A DNA stretch of 64,000 nt from NCBI GenBank assembly GCA_019426215.1, contig CM033395.1, positions 14,498,569-14,562,568 of the forward strand. The letters are read 5' to 3'. This DNA comes from Buddleja alternifolia. Taxonomy: Eukaryota > Streptophyta > Magnoliopsida > Lamiales > Scrophulariaceae. The notes under the pieces were generated by a model that had not been told where the DNA came from, did not search any database, and saw nothing but the letters and a program-made list of their open reading frames with translations. This document shows positions 58,691 to 64,000 of the stretch, one piece after another. A program made the translations under genes and the position numbers. Positions within the stretch are counted from its first letter, which is position 1. Every line of letters starts with the position of its first letter.

Positions 58691-59985
58691 ACGCTTATTA
58701 TTATTATTATTTATTTATTTATTTTTATTTTTGGAACAATTTGGATTATTATATTCTAGCTTTTCTGGGCAAATATTACTGCTATTATTATTATTTGTTC
58801 GAAAAAAAGTTGCAATATATTGAAACCTTCAAATGCCAACATATTTATTGATGTCCTCTCCAAAGTTCAATATATTCATGATCTCCCAATAATCAAGACA
58901 AATAAGGAAATTCATTACAAGATTGGCAACAAATTGGATTGTTTCAAAGAAACTGATCTGGTTAGGGATAGTTACATGCACAACCCCTTATTGTGAGCTC
59001 CTTGGAATATTTTAAATTATGAAAACATTCCTTGTCAGATCTGAAAACTCCAAAAACATGGGTCAAATTTACAGTCTGTTTTTGCTATAATAAGCTTTTA
59101 TTGACAGAAGAAATTATGGTAATTTCTCAAACTTTAGGATATTTTTCTATAATTAGAGTGTCGCATGTGGATGTTTCTAATTTACCACTTCTTTTACTAA
59201 TGCACTTGATGCGTTATGTTTTTATACACATTAATCTTCACTTTTAAAAGCCAAAATTTATGTTGTGAATGTAAATGCTATTTGATGAGTGTTTGACCCT
59301 TTTTTCTATTTGTCTGGACCTTTATGCATTATAATACCACATATTAGCAATGTTGAAAATTCAAACTTTGGTCATAGTTAATTTTACGACAAATGAATTT
59401 TTATATAATAAATAGTGTAAAATTGGGTCAAACCCACCCTAGGAGCTCATATGGTAAGTACAATTAAACTGTAGTATAACAAAGATATTGGAAGTGATAT
59501 GAGGCTGCCTCATTCATCGGAAACTCTCCAAATCCTTTCTCCATCAATTTCCTCCACACATGGTGGGATTTTTTAGTCCCGAATTTATTTATTTTTTGGA
59601 GGGGTTTTCCTGCCAAAACGCAGAAGAGATTTTAACCCATAGTTAAGGAGTTCTCAAATCAAGTGTTATATTCTCGCAAAACTATTCTTCTAGATGACTC
59701 ACTAAACAATCTAAAGTGGGAAATTTATGTTCCTAGTTGACCAAGAATTTAGTGAAACAGATTTGCTGGTCAAACAGAATCATATAACTAAAACATATAT
59801 ATGTGGCAGATATGATACACGAGGTAACTAAAATCTATTACAAATAGGAAACACAGTCTTACTTTTAGGCAATATAGGAAAATAAGCTTCATATAAGTCA
59901 ATTGCCGAATACAAGTCCAAGAATGGGTTCAAAAAAACGATCTTGCACACCCCGTTGACAACCCCATAGTCAAACTAGTGTTGAC
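58691..59985. other. Intergenic between the two peptide genes
   Basis: AT-rich, (TTA)n near 58698-58715. No gene or mobile-element terminus is recognised; the frame at 59032-59247 has no support. Confidence 0.5.
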
Positions 59986-60212
59986 CAAAAATTACCTAAT
60001 TACTCATTTAGATACTATATATAGATTAATGCTATCTTATAAATTTTGTTACAATAATATTTGCAACCAAGGCATACTTTATGTAATTCTGAGCTTGTAG
60101 ATTGCCTTAACAAGAATGATTACGCTACACATTATGTCAAGTAAGCAACCTTATAAGAAAAAATTGTGGTCTTTTGGTAACTATTGTATTGCAGTTGAAG
60201 ATTTGACAAAGC

Positions 60213-60267
60213 ACATTTAACACTGTAAAATACATTTAACACTATAAAATACATTTAACACATTAAT
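60213..60267 (+). repeat. 19-bp promoter repeat upstream of gene B
   Basis: ACATTTAACACTGTAAAAT (60213-60231), ACATTTAACACTATAAAAT (60232-60250) and a partial third unit lie directly before the TATA box. Unit A lacks this expansion. The second unit itself contains CTATAAAAT. Confidence 0.88.
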
Positions 60268-60274
60268 ATACAAC

Positions 60275-60280
60275 TATAAA
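60275..60280 (+). promoter_or_regulatory. TATA box of cysteine-rich peptide gene B
   Basis: TATAAA in ACAACTATAAAATGTGGAATT, 83 bp before the ATG, conserved with gene A. Confidence 0.65.
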
Positions 60281-60357
60281 ATGTGGAATTGTTAAGCTTT
60301 ATTTTCATAGTTTCATAACCGTCTTCAGATATTAGTGAAGAAATATAGTTAAAGACC

Positions 60358-61714
60358 ATGAAATACTATTGTGCTGTTTTGGTATTCTTCCTCCTACTTA
60401 TTTTGAGTCCACACACCCTATGTCAATTTTCAAGTTAATTTAATGTGATTACCTAGTTCAAAATTGTTTTGTTACTTTCAATACGCTTATATACGTAATG
60501 ATTTATGTCCTGGAATGTGCTTTTTACGAAATAATTATGGATTATACTACAATAAAATACGAGTTAACAACGTGATGCTTGTCTATACTTTAAATTGTTG
60601 GAAATAAGCTTTAAAATTTTATTAAATTATTACTTATTTCCAACATTTTTATTTTTTCATAATGTGCCATTTTAATCCTATTTATTTTAGACTAATGGCC
60701 TCATTAGTTGATGCATTTTATGAGATTTTGACCAGTTTATTACAACTTTATTGGGCCTATTTACTATTGATTTTATAGTGATTTTATGATGATTTTATAA
60801 TGGTGTTAGTGGCTCATTATTGTCTTATAACGGTCATACTCTATTTTACTATGTAAAGAGACCATATCTCTTTAGATTGGTGCAAGTGATATTGTGAGAG
60901 TTTGTGAGAATATGTATTATAACCCCACAAGAGTCTATGTTTTGGCAACGTGATGGTGGACTAGTTCCTAGTCTCCTTGAGGACGTGCACCCAAGATGAG
61001 GTGATGGTGGACTAGTTCCTAGTCTCCTTGAGGACGTGCACCCAAGATGAGACACCGCTGTGAGCTAATGGATTTTATCTTGGAGTCGTGATCAGACGCC
61101 AGAACATGCACGTAGGGAGGCAATCGTGACTTTAAAACAGTGACACCGTCGTGACTCTCCATTGCGCAAGCGTCATATTTACTTAGTTTTATGCCGTTTG
61201 ATTTATATTCATATATTATGAAATTATGATAATTCCATTGTATATATTGTTGAGATTATTTTATTATTCTATAAACAAATCACAAAATTATTTACATCAT
61301 AAATATCATCAACGCAGAAATAGGGAGAATGTCTACATGAAGAAAAACAAGTTGACGACTTTGATTTTTTTTTTCCTAATCCTCTAGATTTTTCTTCTTT
61401 CATATTTTGATAACATTTTATTGTAAGAAAAGAGTGGCTTATATTATTGTTTGTTAGACAAAATTGTAGGGGCATCGGTGCTTTGTCCATTTCTATTCTT
61501 GACAGAGAATCCATGCAACCCGGGCACAAATGATGGTGCACTTGAGTGTTATTTAACCGCAACTGCGGCAACGGAAGGTAACCCTAATGCACACCCACAA
61601 GACTGCGAATGTTTAAAAAATAATTTGAGTAATAGTGGTGTTTGCACATGTCTCAATCTTTGCTTTGACAACAAATGTGAAAGTGTTTGTATAGGCAAGA
61701 TCCCTCCACAATAA
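60358..61714 (+). CDS. Secreted cysteine-rich peptide gene B (open, two exons)
   Basis: Exon 1 60358-60433 encodes a hydrophobic signal peptide (MKYYCAVLVFFLLLILSPHT, then LCQFS). Exon 2 61458-61714 follows the acceptor TTTGTTAG. Joined at the donor GTTAAT they give an open frame of 110 residues ending KIPPQ. The mature part has about ten cysteines: LCPFLF, NPCNPG, ECYLTA, DCECLKN, VCTCLNLC, KCESVC. The spacing C-x-C, C-x-C, then C-x3-C is unlike thionins, snakins or lipid-transfer proteins as I know them; a defensin-like (DEFL) secreted peptide is the nearest description, but I do not recognise the family. The donor is shifted by comparison with gene A (GTTAAT against GTAATT), so splicing here should be confirmed. 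Confidence 0.7.
60590..61315 (+). mobile_element. Insertion (LTR-like) in the intron of gene B
   Basis: Against gene A, the intron of gene B carries about 0.7 kb extra between CTTGTCTATAC and AGGGAGAATGTCTAC. It opens near TTGTTGGAAATAAGC, an LTR-like start, but I see no clean CA end or target duplication, so it may be a truncated LTR. It contains a tandem duplication at 60951-61052. Confidence 0.5.
60951..61052 (+). repeat. 51-bp perfect tandem duplication
   Basis: TGATGGTGGACTAGTTCCTA.. through CACCCAAGATGAG occurs twice in a row, at 60951 and 61002, with no difference seen. It lies in the intron insertion of gene B. Confidence 0.95.
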
Positions 61715-61950
61715 TGAAGGAAAAAGAAAAGGAAAAATTGCAATTTTTGGTCTAGAGAGTTAGCCCCTGGCCTTATCAGTCTCTTGTACCAAAAATAATG
61801 TAAGGGTAAATAAATAATAGTTCAACGTTTATTTTTCTTAACATCTTATAACTTCTTCTGCATATAATATAGTTAATATTTGATGCTATTGAAGTAATAT
61901 TGTTTCTTGTTCTTCTAATTGACGTTGTATAACTATTTTTGAAAGTTGGG

Positions 61951-63092
61951 TTTTTGCATTTTAGATTCTATTCATATACAACTTTTGTTACACAAATACC
62001 ACTACTATTTTTAATTCTACACAAGTCACTATCATACACAACTACATATGTAATTTTTTTAGCCAAATATTATATGTAAATATTGTTTTTATGTTATTTA
62101 AATTACTGCCACAATAATTGTAACCTGAACATTAGGCGGCTGATCATAATAATTATTAACTTGACCTTGTAAATTCAACCTGAAATCCTTTGTGAATAAA
62201 ATAAAAATAGAAACTATTTGCCTACATTAGACATAATGACACGCTAGTCTCGGGTTCTTTAGTTCAATACAATGCAACGACGACTGTTAAGAAGGCTCAA
62301 GTCCATAAAAAATATTCAGAGTATTGTACGATACCCGAGCATGCGGAGTCAGTTGCTAATAACTCGAGAAACTAAAAAAATTTCAAAGATGCATATTTTT
62401 ATTATTTTAAAGAGAGATAACAAAAATAAAGAAAATCCACTTAAACACCATCCTAGGCCAACAAAGAAGCATTTTCTTAGTTATAACAAGGGTTCAAATT
62501 AACCTAAAAATATACTGACTCAGTAAATTACAAAACTTGGTCCAAAAATACTTTATCACTTCAGACAACATGAGGTATAATATTAGGTCCAGAAGCCAAT
62601 GACTGAAAAGACTAAAAATAAACAAAAACCACTGCAACAAAAATGAGAACAGTCATAAAATTCTCTGATAAAAATGGAAGTCGCAACAAATAGTGGCCTC
62701 ATCAAGCAATAGCATATCATAGTTGGATTTACCTGGAAAAAAATGAGCATATGCATAGGTGGCTCATCTCGTAACTCCTCCCAAATTAATTTTATATGGT
62801 CATTTGAAGTTATGCCATCAAACTATACAACCATTTCACATGTGTTTTGATTTGCATCCGTTTAAACATTCCTACAATGCATTTGTCTGATGTTCTAATT
62901 CATTATGTGATTGGTTTCAAATCAAGTGAATTATACATGGAATCGACCAAACCAAATCCAAAATACGACTTCCCTCATTGAGCTAATATATATAATATTA
63001 CTACCATTTTCCCAAAAAATAAAATAATAAAAGCATGTGAATTTTTAACTTGTAATAGTTGAAAAAAAGTTATTAAGAATAAAAAACAGTAT
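61951..63092. other. Intergenic, no feature recognised
   Basis: AT-rich. A short basic frame at 62272-62502 has no recognised motif. Confidence 0.5.
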
Positions 63093-63312
63093 TGTTATTT
63101 TACAATTAAAGCAGTTGGTTAGTATTGTCACATCAGCATGTTTTAGTTAATATGGAGATTAACTGATTTATTAGCCCCTTTCTTTTTCTATAATTGTATT
63201 CATTCATTCATTCCTGATTATTCAATGAAAGTCACCTTCAATTTCTTTTCTATCTTCTCTCTGCTTGTTATCTTGATCATTCTTCATCCATGGAAGATTG
63301 AGATTCTTAACA
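63093..63312 (+). repeat. 5' LTR of a Copia element (extends out of the window)
   Basis: TGTTATTTTAC at 63093 and ..GATTCTTAACA at 63312 form inverted ends (TGTTA/TAACA). The end is followed at once by TGGTACCAGTCAGG, a variant primer-binding site. The LTR is short (220 bp), as in several plant Copia lineages, and contains TTTCTTTTTCTATAATTG as a possible TATA region. The left border is less certain than the right. Confidence 0.6.
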
Positions 63313-63452
63313 TGGTACCAGTCAGGTGATTAATTTCATCCATTCGTACTAGTTGTTTCTTTTCCTTTTTTGTTTCAATCAATCGATCTTGGATCGCTTA
63401 CGCATAATTCTTCATCTTCGTTCGCATTTTGCAATTTCTCTACAAATCATCA

Positions 63453-64000
63453 ATGGTGAATCCTTCAACAACGTTAACATCTAATTCAACTGCAGTAACA
63501 TCAAAAAATCCATCTACGGTAATTGATTTTCAAGATCCTTTATACCTACACCCTTCCGATATCCCTAATCTTGATCTAGTTACTGAAGTATTGCAAGGAT
63601 CCGAAAATTAAAAAATCTGGAGTCGCGAGATGATCGTCGCGCTCAAAGCCAAGAATAAAATCGGCTTCATTAATGGATCTTGCAAAATTCCAGATGAAGA
63701 TTCTGCCTTATATCCGCATTGGAAATGGTGTAATGCTTTGGTTAGGTCATGGATCCACAGATCCCTATCTAGAGACCTAATTCACGGAGTTGTATACGGC
63801 GATTCAGCTTGCTTAATATGGAAGGATCTTAAGGAACGATTTGACAGAGTCAATGGTGCAAGACCGTATGCACTTTACAGAAAGATCAACACAATTACAC
63901 AGGGGGGCAACTACAGTTACTGAGTACTATTCAAAACTCAGGCAACTTTGGGATGAATATGATTCCCTCACACCATCACTTGCTGAGAATGTTTCAAAGG
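63453..64000 (+). pseudogene. Copia gag (Retrotran_gag_3 / UBN2 type), 5' part
   Basis: Starts MVNPSTTLTSNS at 63453 and runs DFQDPLYLHPSDIPNLDLVT, then a stop at 63609 in place of the Tyr of the ENYxxWSR motif (seen as EN-stop-KIWSREM). It goes on VALKAKNKIGFINGSCKIPD, WKWCNALVRSWI and LIWKDLKERFDRVNG, and after a +1 shift at a run of G (63904-63909) VTEYYSKLRQLWDEYDSLTP to the edge. These are the hallmarks of Copia gag N-termini. One stop and one shift make this copy defective; the rest of the element lies to the right. Confidence 0.88.

Larger units (their letters stand above)
59990..61950 (+). repeat. Tandem duplication unit B of the cysteine-rich peptide locus
   Basis: Counterpart of 57370-58690 (CTAATTACTCATTTAGATAC, GCAACCAAGGCATA, TTAGTGAAGAAATATAGTTA just before the ATG, and the matching 3' flank). 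It is longer by about 0.7 kb because of an insertion in the intron. Confidence 0.85.

Noticed and set aside
1..64000. CRISPR arrays, bacterial operons, rRNA or tRNA genes
   Set aside because: No regularly spaced repeat-spacer array, no bacterial gene clusters, and no tRNA or rRNA cloverleaf or core sequence recognised by eye; a tRNAscan run would be decisive for tRNAs.

Overview
The window reads as nuclear DNA of a flowering plant, most likely a eudicot. It is AT-rich, its introns follow the GT-AG rule, and it carries plant CACTA, Copia, Gypsy, hAT-type and Helitron elements plus a plant V-ATPase subunit G gene. I cannot name the species. By eye, most of the 64 kb is transposable-element sequence in nested layers. 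Only two host loci look real: a V-ATPase subunit G gene (39.2-42.9 kb, + strand) and a tandem pair of small secreted cysteine-rich peptide genes (57.4-61.9 kb, + strand).

Layout. 1-7252: a CACTA (En/Spm) element on the minus strand, cut by the left edge. 7307-15837: a second, closely related CACTA element in the same orientation, keeping an Ulp1-like (C48) protease remnant. 15838-21034: the 3' part of a decayed Copia element whose 3' LTR is split by a 1.56 kb solo LTR. 21.5-22.2 kb: a LINE-type RNase H remnant. 22.7-24.4 kb: an LTR-like repeat. 25.0-26.9 kb: a hAT MITE with an 8-bp target duplication and a solo LTR with a 5-bp duplication. 27.0-30.9 kb: a decayed Copia element with a MITE in its 3' LTR. 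31.6-39.0 kb: an inverted-repeat (hAT-like) element split by a 6.1 kb Gypsy-type element that has gag but no reverse transcriptase. 39.2-42.9 kb: the VHA-G gene. 44465-57258: a complete-looking 12.8 kb Helitron with Rep/helicase and RPA-like genes, an F-box fragment near its 5' end, and a MITE inside the Rep gene. 57.4-61.9 kb: the duplicated cysteine-rich peptide locus. 63.1 kb to the end: the 5' LTR, primer-binding site and gag of another Copia element.

How the parts relate. The CACTA genes (Tnp2 transposase, Transposase_24/TnpA-like protein, DUF8039-like and Ulp1-like parts) form one mobilisation module, but both copies carry stops and frameshifts, different in each copy. The Helitron Rep/helicase would have driven rolling-circle transposition with the RPA-like single-strand binding protein, but it too has stops. 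The VHA-G gene is intact: its three coding exons join in phase into a 110-residue protein. Of the two cysteine-rich peptide genes, the downstream copy is open (110 residues) and the upstream copy has a 1-nt deletion. I found no convincing wholly new system. The most unusual items are the F-box capture, the RT-less Gypsy element that has lost its protease active site, the adjacent CACTA pair, and the peptide gene pair.
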